Shown in pieces: positions 1 through 13,660 of a stretch of DNA of 64,000 nucleotides; position 1 is the stretch's first letter; every line of letters starts with the position of its first letter. Source of the stretch: Patagioenas fasciata (Eukaryota; Chordata; Aves; Columbiformes; Columbidae); NCBI RefSeq assembly GCF_037038585.1, contig NW_027288511.1, forward strand, positions 372,001 to 436,000. Direction: 5' to 3'. The notes under the pieces were generated by a model that was not told the DNA's origin, did no database searches, and saw nothing but the letters and a program-made list of their open reading frames with translations. Both the position numbers and the translations under genes were made by a program.

Positions 1-3000
1 CAAATCTAAACCTAAAATCTAAACCTAAGCCCAAATCTGAACCTAAAATCTAAACCTAACCCCAAATCTAAACCTAACCCCAAATCTAAACCGAAAATCT
101 AAACCTAACCCCAAATCTAAACCTAAAATCTAAACCTAACCCCAAATCTAATCCTAACCCCAAATCTAAACCTAAAATCTAAACCTAACCCCAAATCTAA
201 ACCTAACCCCAAATCTAAACCGAAAATCTAAACCTAACCCCAAATCTAAACCTAAAATCTAAACCTAACCCCAAATCTAAACCTAACCCCAAATCTAAAC
301 CTAAAATCTAAACCTAACCCCAAATCTAAACCTAAAATCTAAACCTAAAATCTAAACCTAACCTAAAATCTAAACCTAACCCCAAATCTAAACCTAACCC
401 CAAATCTAAACCTAAAATCTTAACCTAACCCCAAATCTAAACCTAACCCCAAATCTAAACCTAAAATCTAAACCTAACCCCAAATCTAAACCTAAAATCT
501 AAACCTAACCCCAAATCTAAACCAAAAATCTAAACCTAACCCCAAATCTAAACCTAAAATCTAAACCTAACCCCAAATCTAAACCTAAAATCTAAACCTA
601 ACCCCAAATCTAAACCTAACTCCATATCCAAACCTAACCCCAAATCTAAACCTAAAATCTAAACCTAACCCCAAATCTACACCTAAAATCTAAACCTAAC
701 CCCAAATCTAAACCTAAAATCTAAACCTAACCCCAAATCTAAACCTAACCCCAAATCTAAACCTAAAATCTAAACCTAACCCCAAATCTAAACCTAAAAT
801 CTAAACCTAACACCAAATCTAAACCTAACCCCAAATCTAAACCTAACCCCAAATCTAACCCCAAATCTAAACCTAAAATCTAAACCTAACCCCAAATCTA
901 AACCTAAAATCTAAACCTAACCCCAAATCTAAACCTTACCCCAAATCTAACCCCAAATCTAAACCTAAAATCTAAACCTAACCCCAAATCTAAACCTAAA
1001 ATCTAAACCTAACCCCAAATCTAAACCTAACCCCAAATCTAAACCTAAAATCTAAACCTAACCCCAAATCTAAACCTAAAATATAAGCCTAACCCCAAAT
1101 CTAAACCTAAAATCTAAACCTAACCCCAAATCTAAACCTAACCCCAAATCTAAACCTAACCCCAAATCTAAACCTAAAATCTAAACCTAACCCGAAATCT
1201 AAACCTAAAATCTAAACCTAACCCCAAATCTAAACCTAACCCCAAATCTAAACCTAAAATCTAAACCTAACCCCAAATCTAAACATAACCCCAAATCTAA
1301 ACCTAAAATCTAAACCTAACCCCAAATCTAAACCTAACCCCAAATCTAAACCTAAAATCTAAACCTAACCCCAAATCCAAACCTAAAATCTAAACCTAAA
1401 ATCTAAACCTAACCCTAAATCTAAACCTAAAATCTAAACCTAACCCCAAATCTAAACCTAACCCCAAATCTAAACATAACCCCAAATCTAAACCTAAAAT
1501 CTAAACCTAACCCCAAATCTAAACCTAAAATCTAAACCTAACCCCAAATCTAAACCTAACCCCAAATCTAAACCTAAAATCTAAACCTAACCCCAAATCT
1601 AAACCTAAAATCTAAACCTAACCCCAAATCTAAATCTAACCCCAAATCTAAACCTAAAATCTAAACCTAACCCCAAATCTAAACCTAAAATCTAAACCTA
1701 ACCCCAAATCTAAACCTAAAATCTAAACATAACCCCAAATCTAAACCTAACCCCAAATCTAAACCTAACTCCAAATCTAAACCTAAGCCCAAATCTAAAC
1801 CTAACACCAAATCTAACCTAAAATCTAAACCTAACCCCAAATCTAAACCTAAAATCTAAACCTAACCCCAAATCTAAACCTAAAATCTAAACCTAACCCC
1901 AAATCTAAACCTAACCCCAAATCTAAACCGAAAATCTAAACCTAACCCCAAATCTAAACCTAAAATCTAAACCTAACCCCAAATCTAAACCTAACCCCAA
2001 ATCTAAACCTAAAATCTAAACCTAACCCCAAATCTAAACCTAACCCCAAAAATAAACCTAAAATCTAAACCTAACCCCAAATCTAAACCTAAAATCTAAA
2101 CCTAACCCCAAATCTAAACCTAACCCCAAATCTAAACCTAAAATCTTAACCTAACCCCAAATCTAAACCTAACCCCAAATCTAAACCTAAAATCTAAACC
2201 TAACCCCAAATCTAAACCGAAAATCTAAACCTAACCCCAAATCTAAACCTAAAATCTAAACCTAACCCCAAATCTAAACCTAACCCCAAATCTAAACCTA
2301 AAATCTAAACCTAACCCCAAATCTAAACCTAACCCCAAATCTAAACCTAAAATCTAAACCTAACCCCAAATCTAAACCTAAAATCTAAACCTAACCCCAA
2401 ATCTAAACCTAACCCCAAATCTAAACCTAAAATCTTAACCTAACCCCAAATCTAAACCTAACCCCAAATCTAAACCTAAAATCTAAACCTAACCCCAAAT
2501 CTAAACCTAAAATCTAAATCTAACCCCAAATCTAAACCTAACCCCAAATCTAAACCTAAAATCTAAACCTAACCCCAAATCTAAACCTAAAATCTAAACC
2601 TAACCCCAAGTCCCAAACCTAAAATCTAAACCTAACACCAAATCTAAACCTAAAATCTAAACCTAACCCCAAATCTACACCTAAAATCTAAACCTAACCC
2701 CAAATCTAAACCTAACCCCAAATCTAAACCTAAAATCTAAACCTAACCCCAAATCTAAACCTAAAATCTAAACCTAACCCCAAATCTAAACCTAAAATCT
2801 AAACCTAACCCCAAATCTAAACCTAAAATCTAAACCTAACCCCAAATCTAAACCTAACCCCAAATCTAAACCTAACCCCAAATCTAACCCCAAATCTAAA
2901 CCTAACCCCAAATCTAAACCCCAAATCTAAACCTAACCCCAAATCTAAACCTAAAATCTAAACCTAACCCCAAATTTAAACCTAAAATCTAAACCTAACC

Positions 3001-6000
3001 CCAAATCTAAACCTAAAATCTAAACCTAACCCCAAATCTAAACCTAACCCCAAATCTAAACCTAAAATCTAAACCTAACCCCAAATCTAAACCTAAAATC
3101 TAAACCAAACCCCAAATCTAAACCTAAAATCTAAACCTAACCCCAAATCTAAACCTAAAATCTAAACCTAACCCCAAATCTAAACCTAACCCCAAATCTA
3201 AACCTAAAATCTAAACCTAACCCCAAATCTAAGCCCAAATCTAAACCTAACCCCAAATCTAAACCTAAAATCTAAACCTAACCCCAAATCTAAACCTAAA
3301 ATCTAAACCTAAAATCTAAACCTAACCCCAAATCTAAACCTAAAATCTAAACCTAACCCCAAATATAAACCTAAAATCTAAACCTAACCCCAAATATAAA
3401 CCTAAAATCTAAACCTAAAATCTAAACCTAACCCCAAATCTAAACCTAAAATCTAAACCTAACCCCAAATCTAAACCTAACACCAAATCTAAACCTAAAA
3501 TCTAAACCTAACCCCAAATCTAAACCTAACCACAACTCTAAACCTAACCCCAAATCTAAACCTAAAATCTAAACCTAACCCCAAATCTAAACCTAAAATC
3601 TAAACCTAATCCCAAATCTAAACCTAAAATCTAAACCTAACCCCAAATCTAAACCTAAAATCTAAACCTAACCCCAAATCTAAACCTAACCCCAAATCTA
3701 AACCTAAAATCTAAACCTAACCCCAAATCTAAACCTAAAATCTAAACCTAACCCCAAATCTAAACCTAAAATCTAAACCTAACCCCAAATCTAACCCCAA
3801 ATCTAAACCTAACCCCAAATCTAAACCTAAAATCTAAACCAAACCTAAAATCTAAACCTAACCCCAAATCTAAACCTAAACCCAAATCTAAACCTAAAAT
3901 CTAAACCTAACCCCAAATCTAAACCTAACCCCAAATCTAAACCTAACCCCAAATCTAAACATAAAATCTAAACCTAACCCCAAATCTAAACCTAAAATCT
4001 AAACCTAAAATCTAAACCTAAGCTAAAATCTAAACCTAACCCCAAATCTAAACCTAACCCCAAATCTAAACCTAAAATCTTAACCTAAACCCAAATCTAA
4101 ACCTAACCCCAAATCTAAACCTAAAATCTTAACCTAAACCCAAATCTAAACCTAACTCCAAATCTAAACCTAAGCCCAAATCTAAACCTAACCCCAAATC
4201 TAACCCCAAATCAAAACCTAACCCCAAATCTAAACCTAAAATCTAAACCTAACCCCAAATCTAAACCTAACTCCAAATCTAAACCTAAGCCCAAATCTAA
4301 ACCTAAAATCTAAGCCTAACCCCAAATCTAAACCTAAAATCTAAACCTAACCCCAAATCTAAACCTAACCCCAAATCTAAACCTAACCCCAAATCTAAAC
4401 CTAAAATCTAAACCTAACCCCAAATCTACACCTAAAATCTAAACCTAACCCCAAATCTAAACCGAAAATCTAAACCTAACCCCAAATCTAAACCTAAAAT
4501 CTAAACCTAACACCAAATCTAAACCTAACCCCAAATCTAAACCTAACCCCAAATCTAAACCTAACCCCACATCTAAACCTAAAATCTAAACCTAACCCGA
4601 AATCTAAACCTAACCACAAATCTAAACCTAAAATCTAAACCTAACCCCAAATCTAAACCTAAAATCTAAGCCTAACCCCAAATCTAAACCTAAAATCTAA
4701 ACCTAACCCCAAATCTAAACCTAACCCCAAATCTAACCCCAAATCTAACCCCAAATCTAAACCTAACCCCAAATTTAAACCCCAAATCTAAACCTAACCC
4801 CAAATCTAAACCTAAAATCTAAACCTAACCCCAAATCTAAACCTAACCCCAAATCTAAACCTAAAATCTAAACCTAACCCCAAATCTAAACCTAAAATCT
4901 AAACCTAAAATCTAAACCTAACCCCAAATCTAAACCTAAAATCTAAACCTAACCCCAAATCTAAACCTAACCCCAAATCCAAACCTAACCCCAAATCTAA
5001 ACCTAAAATCTAAACCTAACCCCAAATCTACACCTAAAATCTAAACCTAACCCCAAATCTAAACCTGAAATCTAAACCTAACCCCAAATCTAAACCTAAC
5101 CCCAAATCTAAACCTAAAATCTAAACCTAACCCCAAATCTAAACCTAAAATCTAAACCTAACCCCAAATCTAAACCTAACCCCAAATCTAAACCTAAAAT
5201 CTAAACCTAACCCCAAATCTAAACCTAACTCCAAATCTAAACCTAAGCCCAAATCTAAACCTAACCCCAAATCTAACCCCAAATCTAAACCTAACCCCAA
5301 ATCTAAACCTAAAATCTAAACCTAACCCCAAATCTAAACCTAACTCCAAATCTAAACCTAAGCCCAAATCTAAACCTAAAATCTAAGCCTAACCCCAAAT
5401 CTAAACCTAAAATCTAAACCTAACCCCAAATCTAAACCTAACCCCAAATCTAAACCTAACCCCAAATCTAAACCTAAAATCTAAACCTAACCCCAAATCT
5501 AAACCTAAAATCTAAACCTAAAATCTAAACCTAACCTAAAATCTAAAGCTAACCCCAAATCTAAACCTAACCCCAAATCTAAACCTAAAATCTTAACCTA
5601 AACCCAAATCTAAACCTAACCCCAAATCTAAACCTAAAATCTAAACCTAACCCCAAATCTACACCTAAAATCTAAACCTAACCCCAAATCTAAACCTAAA
5701 ATCTAAACCTAACCCCAAATCTAAACCGAAAATCTAAACCTAACCCCAAATCTAAACCTAAAATCTAAACCTAACACCAAATCTAAACCTAACCCCAAAT
5801 CTAAACCTAACCCCAAATCTAAACCTAACCCCACATCTAAACCTAAAATCTAAACCTAACCCGAAATCTAAACCTAACCACAAATCTAAACCTAAAATCT
5901 AAACCTAACCCCAAATCTAAACCTAAAATCTAAGCCTAACACCAAATCTAAACCTAAAATCTAAACCTAACCCCAAATCTAAAGCTAACCCCAAATCTAA

Positions 6001-7763
6001 CCCCAAATCTAACCCCAAATCTAAACCTAACCCCAAATTTAAACCCCAAATCTAAACCTAACCCCAAATCTAAACCTAAAATCTAAACCTAACCCCAAAT
6101 CTAAACCTAACCCCAAATCTAAACCTAAAATCTAAACCTAACCCCAAATCTAAACCTAAAATCTAAACCTAAAATCTAAACCTAACCCCAAATCTAAACC
6201 TAACCCCAAATCCAAACCTAACCCCAAATCTAAACCTAAAATCTAAACCTAACCCCAAATCTACACCTAAAATCTAAACCTAACCCCAAATCTAAACCTG
6301 AAATCTAAACCTAACCCCAAATCTAAACCTAACCCCAAATCTAAACCTAAAATCTAAACCTAACCCCAAATCTAAACCTAAAATCTAAACCTAACCCCAA
6401 ATCTAAACCTAACCCCAAATCTAAACCTAAAATCTAAACCTAACCCCAAATCTAAACCTAACTCCAAATCTAAACCTAAGCCCAAATCTAAACCTAACCC
6501 CAAATCTAACCCCAAATCTAAACCTAACCCCAAATCTAAACCTAAAATCTAAACCAAACCTAAAATCTAAACCTAACCCCAAATCTAAACCTAAAATCTA
6601 AGCCTAACACCAAATCTAAACCTAAAATCTAAACCTAACCCCAAATCTAAAGCTAACCCCAAATCTAACCCCAAATCTAACCCCAAATCTAAACCTAACC
6701 CCAAATTTAAACCCCAAATCTAAACCTAACCCCAAATCTAAACCTAAAATCTAAACCTAACCCCAAATCTAAACCTAACCCCAAATCTAAACCTAAAATC
6801 TAAACCTAACCCCAAATCTAAACCTAAAATCTAAACCTAAAATCTAAACCTAACCCCAAATCTAAACCTAAAATCTAAACCTAACCCCAAATCTAAACCT
6901 AACCCCAAATCCAAACCTAACCCCAAATCTAAACCTAAAATCTAAACCTAACCCCAAATCTACACCTAAAATCTAAACCTAACCCCAAATCTAAACCTGA
7001 AATCTAAACCTAACCCCAAATCTAAACCTAACCCCAAATCTAAACCTAAAATCTAAACCTAACCCCAAATCTAAACCTAAAATCTAAACCTAACCCCAAA
7101 TCTAAACCTAACCCCAAATCTAAACCTAAAATCTAAACCTAACCCCAAATCTAAACCTAACTCCAAATCTAAACCTAAGCCCAAATCTAAACCTAACCCC
7201 AAATCTAACCCCAAATCTAAACCTAACCCCAAATCTAAACCTAAAATCTAAACCAAACCTAAAATCTAAACCTAACCCCAAATCTAAACCTAAACCCAAA
7301 TCTAAACCTAAAATCTAAACCTAACCCCAAATCTAAACCTAACCCCAAATCTACACCTAAAATCTAAACCTAACCCCAAATCTAAACCTGAAATCTAAAC
7401 CTAACCCCAAATCTGAACCTAACCCCAAATCTAAACCTAAAATCTAAACCTAACCCCAAATCTAAACCTAAAATCTAAACCTAACCCCAAATCTAAACCT
7501 AAAATCTAAACCTAACCCCAAATCTAAACCTAACCCCAAATCTAAACCTAAAATCTAAACCTAACCCCAAATCTAAACCTAACTCCAAATCTAAACCTAA
7601 GCCCAAATCTAAACCTAACCCCAAATCTAACCCCAAATCTAAACCTAACCCCAAATCTAAACCTAAAATCTAAACCTAACCCCAAATCTAAACCTAACTC
7701 CAAATCTAAACCTAAGCCCAAATCTAAACCTAAAATCTAAGCCTAACCCCAAATCTAAACCTA

Positions 7764-10700
7764 AAATCTAAACCTAACCCCAAATCTAAACCTAACCCCA
7801 AATCTAAACCTAAAATCTAAACCTAACCACAAATCTAAACCTAAAATCTAAACCTAACCCCAAATCTAAACCTAACCCCAAATCTAACCCCAATCTAACC
7901 CCAAATCTAAACCTAACCCCAAATTTAAACCCCAAATCTAAACCTAACCCCAAATCTAAACCTAAAATCTAAACCTAACTCCAAATCTAAACCTAACTCC
8001 AAATCTAAACCTAAGCCCAAATCTAAACCTAACCCCAAATCTAACCCCAAATCTAAACCTAACCCCAAATCTAAACCTAAAATCTAAACCAAACCTAAAA
8101 TCTAAACCTAACGCCAAATCTAAACCTAAACCCAAATCTAAACCTAAAATCTAAACCTAACCCCAAATCTAAACCTAACCCCAAATCTAAACCTAACCCC
8201 AAATCTAAACCTAAAATCTAAACCTAACCCCAAATCTAAACCTAAAATCTAAACCTAAAATCTAAACCTAACCTAAAATCTAAACCTAACCCCAAATCTA
8301 AACCTAACCCCAAATCTAAACCTAAAATCTTAACCTAAACCCAAATCTAAACCTAACCCCAAATCTAAACCTAAAATCTAAACCTAACCCCAAATCTAAA
8401 CCTAAAATCTAAACCTAACCCCAAATCTAAACCTAAAATCTAAACCTAACCGCAAATCTAAACCGAAAATCTAAACCTAACCCCAAATCTAAACCTAAAA
8501 TCTAAACCTAACCCCAAATCTAAACCGAAAATCTAAACCTAACCCCAAATCTAAACCTAAAATCTAAACCTAACACCAAATCTAAACCTAACCCCAAATC
8601 TAAACCTAACCCCAAATCTAAACCTAACCCCAAATCTAAACCTAAAATCTTAACCTAAACCCAAATCTAAACCTAACCCCAAATCTAAACCGAAAATCTA
8701 AACCTAACCCCAAATCTAAACCTAAAATCTAAACCTAACCCCAAATCTAAACCTAAAATCTAAACCTAACCCCAAATCTAAACCGAAAATCTAAACCTAA
8801 CCCCAAATCTAAACCTAAAATCTAAACCTAACCCCAAATCTAAACCTAAAATCTAAACCTAACACCAAATCTAAACCTAACCCCAAATCTAAACCTAACC
8901 CCAAATCTAAACCTAACCCCACATCTAAACCTAACCCCACATCTAAACCTAAAATCTAAACCTAACCCGAAATCTAAACCTAACCCCAAATCTAAACCTA
9001 AAATCTAAACCTAACCCCAAATCTAAACCTAAAATCTAAACCTAACCCCAAATCTAAACCTAAAATCTAAGCCTAACCCCAAATCTAAACCTAAAATCTA
9101 AACCTAACCCCAAATCTAAACCTAACCCCAAATCTAAACCTAAAATCTAAACCTAACCACAAATCTAAACCTAAAATCTAAACCTAACCCCAAATCTAAA
9201 CCTAACCCCAAATCTAACCCCAAATCTAAACCTAACCCCAAATCTAAACCTAACCCCAAATTTAAACCCCAAATCTAAACCTAACCCCAAATCTAAACCT
9301 AAAATCTAAACCTAACCCCAAATCTAAACCTAACCCCAAATCTAAACCTAAAATCTAAACCTAACCCCAAATCTAAACCTAAAATCTAAACCTAAAATCT
9401 AAACCTAACCCCAAATCTAAACCTAAAATCTAAACCTAACCCCAAATCTAAACCTAACCCCAAATCCAAACCTAACCCCAAATCTAAACCTAAAATCTAA
9501 ACCTAACCCCAAATCTACACCTAAAATCTAAACCTAACCCCAAATCTAAACCTGAAATCTAAACCTAACCCCAAATCTAAACCTAACCCCAAATCTAAAC
9601 CTAAAATCTAAACCTAACCCCAAATCTAAACCTAAAATCTAAACCTTACCCCAAATCTAAACCTAAAATCTAAGCCTAACCCCAAATCTAAACCTAACCC
9701 CAAATTTAAACCTAACCACAAATCTAACCCCAAATCTAAACCTAACCCCAAATCTAAACCCCAAATCTAAACCTAACCCCAGTTCTAAACCTAAAATCTA
9801 AACCTAACCCCAAATCTAAACCTAAAATCTAAACCTAACCCCAAATCTAAACCTAACCCCAAATTTAAACCTAACCACAAATCTAACCCCAAATCTAAAC
9901 CTAACCCCAAATCTAAACCGCAAATCTAAACCTAACCCCAAATCTAAACCTAAAATCTAAACCTAATCCCAAATGTAAACCCCAAATCGAAACCTAACCC
10001 CAAATCTAAACCTAAAATCTAAACCTAACCCCAAATGTAAACCTAACCCCAAATCTAAACCTAAAATCTAAACCTAACCCCAAATCTAAACCTAAAATCT
10101 AAACCTAACCCCAAATCTAAACCTAAAATCTAAACCTAACCTCAAATATAAACCTAAAATCTAAACCTAAAATCTAAACCTAACCCCAAATCTAAACCTA
10201 AAATCTAAACCTAACCCCAAATCTAAACCTAAAATCTAAACCTAACCTCAAATCTAAACCTAAAATCTAAACCTAACCCCAAATCTAAACCTAAAATCTA
10301 AACCTAACCCCAAATCTAAACCTAAAATCTAAACCTAACCCCAAATCTAAACCTAAAATCTAAACCTAAAATCTAAACCTAACCCCAAATCTAAACCTAA
10401 AATCTAAACCTAACCCCAAATCTAAACCTAAAATCTAAACCTAAAATCTAAACCTAACCCCAAATCTAAACCTAAAATCTAAACCTAACCCCAAATCTAC
10501 ACCTAAAATCTAAACCTAACCCCAAATCTAAACCTGAAATCTAAACGTAACCCCAAATCTAAACCAAACCCCAAATCTAAACCTAAAATCTAAACCTAAC
10601 CCCAAACCTAAACCTAAAATCTAAACCTAACCCCAAATCTAAACCTAAAATCTAAACCTAACCCCAAATCTAAACCTAACCCCAAATCTAAACCTAAAAT

Positions 10701-13660
10701 CTAAACCTAACCCCAAATCTAAACCTAACTCCAAATCTAAACCTAACCCCAAATCTAAACCTAACCCCAAATCTAAACCTAAAATCTAAACCTAACCCCA
10801 CATCTAAACCTAACCCCAAATCTAACCCCAAATCTAAACCTAACCCCAAATCTAAACCTAAAATCTAAACCAAACCTAAAATCTAAACCTAACCCCAAAT
10901 CTAAACCTAAACCCAAATCTAAACCTAAAATCTAAACCTAACCCCAAATCTAAACCTAACCCCAAATCTAAACCTAAAATCTAAACATAACCCCAAATCT
11001 AAACCTAAAATCTAAACCTAACCCCAAATCTAAACCTAACTCCAAATCTAAACCTAAGCCCAAATCTAAACCTAAAATCTAAGCCTAACCCCAAATCTAA
11101 ACCTAACCCCAAATCTAAACCTAACCCCAAATCTAAACCTAAAATCTAAACCTAACCCCAAATCTAAACCTAAAATCTAAACCTAAAATCTAAACCTAAC
11201 CTAAAATCTAAACCTAACCCCAAATCTAAACCTAACCCCAAATCTAAACCTAAAATCTTAACCTAAACCCAAATCTAAACCTAACCCCAAATTTAAACCT
11301 AACCACAAATCTAACCCCAAATCTAAACCTAACCCCAAATCTAAACCCCAAATCTAAACCTAACCCCAAATCTAAACCTAAAATCTAAACCTAACCCCAA
11401 ATCTAAACCTAAAATCTAAACCTAACCCCAAATCTAAACCTAACCCCAAATTTAAACCTAACCACAAATCTAAACCCAAATCTAAACCTAACCCCAAATC
11501 TAAACCCCAAATCTAAACCTAACCCCAAATCTAAACCTAAAATCTAAACCTAACCCCAAATCTAAACCTAAAATCTAAACCTAACCCCAAATGTAAACCC
11601 CAAATCTAAACCTAACCCCAAATCTAAACCTAAAATCTAAACCTAACCCCAAATCTAAACCTAACCCCAAATCTAAACCTAAAATCTAAACCTAACCCCA
11701 AATCTAAACCTAAAATCTAAACCTAACCCCAAATCTAAACCTAAAATCTAAACCTAACCCCAAATATAAACCTAAAATCTAAACCTAAAATCTAAACCTA
11801 ACCCCAAATCTAAACCTAAAATCTAAACCTAACCCCAAATCTAAACCTAAAATCTAAACCTAACCTCAAATCTAAACCTAAAATCTAAACCTAATCCCAA
11901 ATCTAAACCTAAAATCTAAACCTAACCCCAAATCTAAACCTAACCCCAAATCTAAACCTAAAATCTAAACCTAACCCCAAATCTAAACCTAAAATCTAAA
12001 CCTAAAATCTAAACCTAACCCCAAATCTAAACCTAAAATCTAAACCTAACCCCAAATCTAAACCTAACCCCAAATCCAAACCTAACCCCAAATCTAAACC
12101 TAAAATCTAAACCTAACCCCAAATCTACACCTAAAATCTAAACCTAACCCCAAATCTAAATCTGAAATCTAAACCTAACCCCAAATCTAAACCTAACCCC
12201 AAATCTAAACCTAAAATCTTAACCTAACCCCAAATCTAAACCTAAAATCTAAACCTAACCCCAAATCTAAACCTAAAATCTAAACCTAACCCCAAATCTA
12301 AACCTAACCCCAAATCTAAACCTAAAATCTAAACCTAACCCCAAATCTAAACCTAACTCCAAATCTAAACCTAAGCCCAAATCTAAACCTAACCCCAAAT
12401 CTAACCCCAAATCTAAACCTAACCCCAAATCTAAACCTAAAATCTAAACCAAACCTAAAATCTAAACCTAACCCCAAATCTAAACCTAAAATCTAAACCT
12501 AACCCCAAATCTAAACCTAACCCCAAATCTAAACCTAAAATCTAAACATAACCCCAAATCTAAACCTAAAATCTAAACCTAACCCCAAATCTAAACCTAA
12601 AATCTAAACCTAACCCCAAATCTAAACCTAACTCCAAATCTAAACCTAAGCCCAAATCTAAACCTAAAATCTAAGCCTAACCCCAAATCTAAACCTAACC
12701 CCAAATCTAAACCTAACCCCAAATCTAAACCTAAAATCTAAACCTAACCCCAAATCTAAACCTAAAATCTAAACCTAAAATCTAAACCTAACCTAAAATC
12801 TAAACCTAACCCCAAATCTAAACCTAACCCCAAATCTAAACCTAAAATCTTAACCTAAACCCAAATCTAAACCTAACCCCAAATCTAAACCTAACCCCAA
12901 ATCTAAACCTAAAATCTAAACCTAACCACAAATCTAAACCTAAAATCTAAACCTAACCCCAAATCTAAACCTAACCCCAAATCTAACCCCAATCTAACCC
13001 CAAATCTAAACCTAACCCCAAATTTAAACCCCAAATCTAAACCTAACCCCAAATCTAAACCTAAAATCTAAACCTAACTCCAAATCTAAACCTAACTCCA
13101 AATCTAAACCTAAGCCCAAATCTAAACCTAACCCCAAATCTAACCCCAAATCTAAACCTAACCCCAAATCTAAACCTAAAATCTAAACCAAACCTAAAAT
13201 CTAAACCTAACGCCAAATCTAAACCTAAACTCAAATCTAAACCTAAAATCTAAACCTAACCCCAAATCTAAACCTAACCCCAAATCTAAACCTAACCCCA
13301 AATCTAAACCTAAAATCTAAACCTAACCCCAAATCTAAACCTAAAATCTAAACCTAAAATCTAAACCTAACCTAAAATCTAAACCTAACCCCAAATCTAA
13401 ACCTAACCCCAAATCTAAACCTAAAATCTTAACCTAACCCCAAATCTAAACCTAACCCCAAATCTAAACCTAAAATCTAAACCTAACCCCAAATCTAAAC
13501 CTAAAATCTAAACCTAACCCCAAATCTAAACCTAAAATCTAAACCTAACCGCAAATCTAAACCGAAAATCTAAACCTAACCCCAAATCTAAACCTAAAAT
13601 CTAAACCTAACCCCAAATCTAAACCGAAAATCTAAACCTAACCCCAAATCTAAACCTAAA
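7764..13660 (+). repeat. Dispersed block duplication, offset 5,099 bp
   Basis: Bases about 7,764-8,560 match about 12,863-13,660. Two rare marks give the same offset: the one-base-short CCCCAATCTAACCCC (A at 7,892 and 12,991) and TAACGCC (G at 8,113 and 13,212). CCGCAAATCTAAACCG lies in both copies. One base differs near 8,338 (TTAACCTAAACC versus TTAACCTAACCC). The match ends on the right where the later copy carries an extra 31-bp L-S pair. Confidence 0.8.

Noticed and set aside
2045..2055. AATAAA polyadenylation-like hexamer
   Set aside because: It is a single substitution variant of the satellite (AAAAATAAACC). In such A-rich DNA it is expected by chance, and no transcript unit is nearby.
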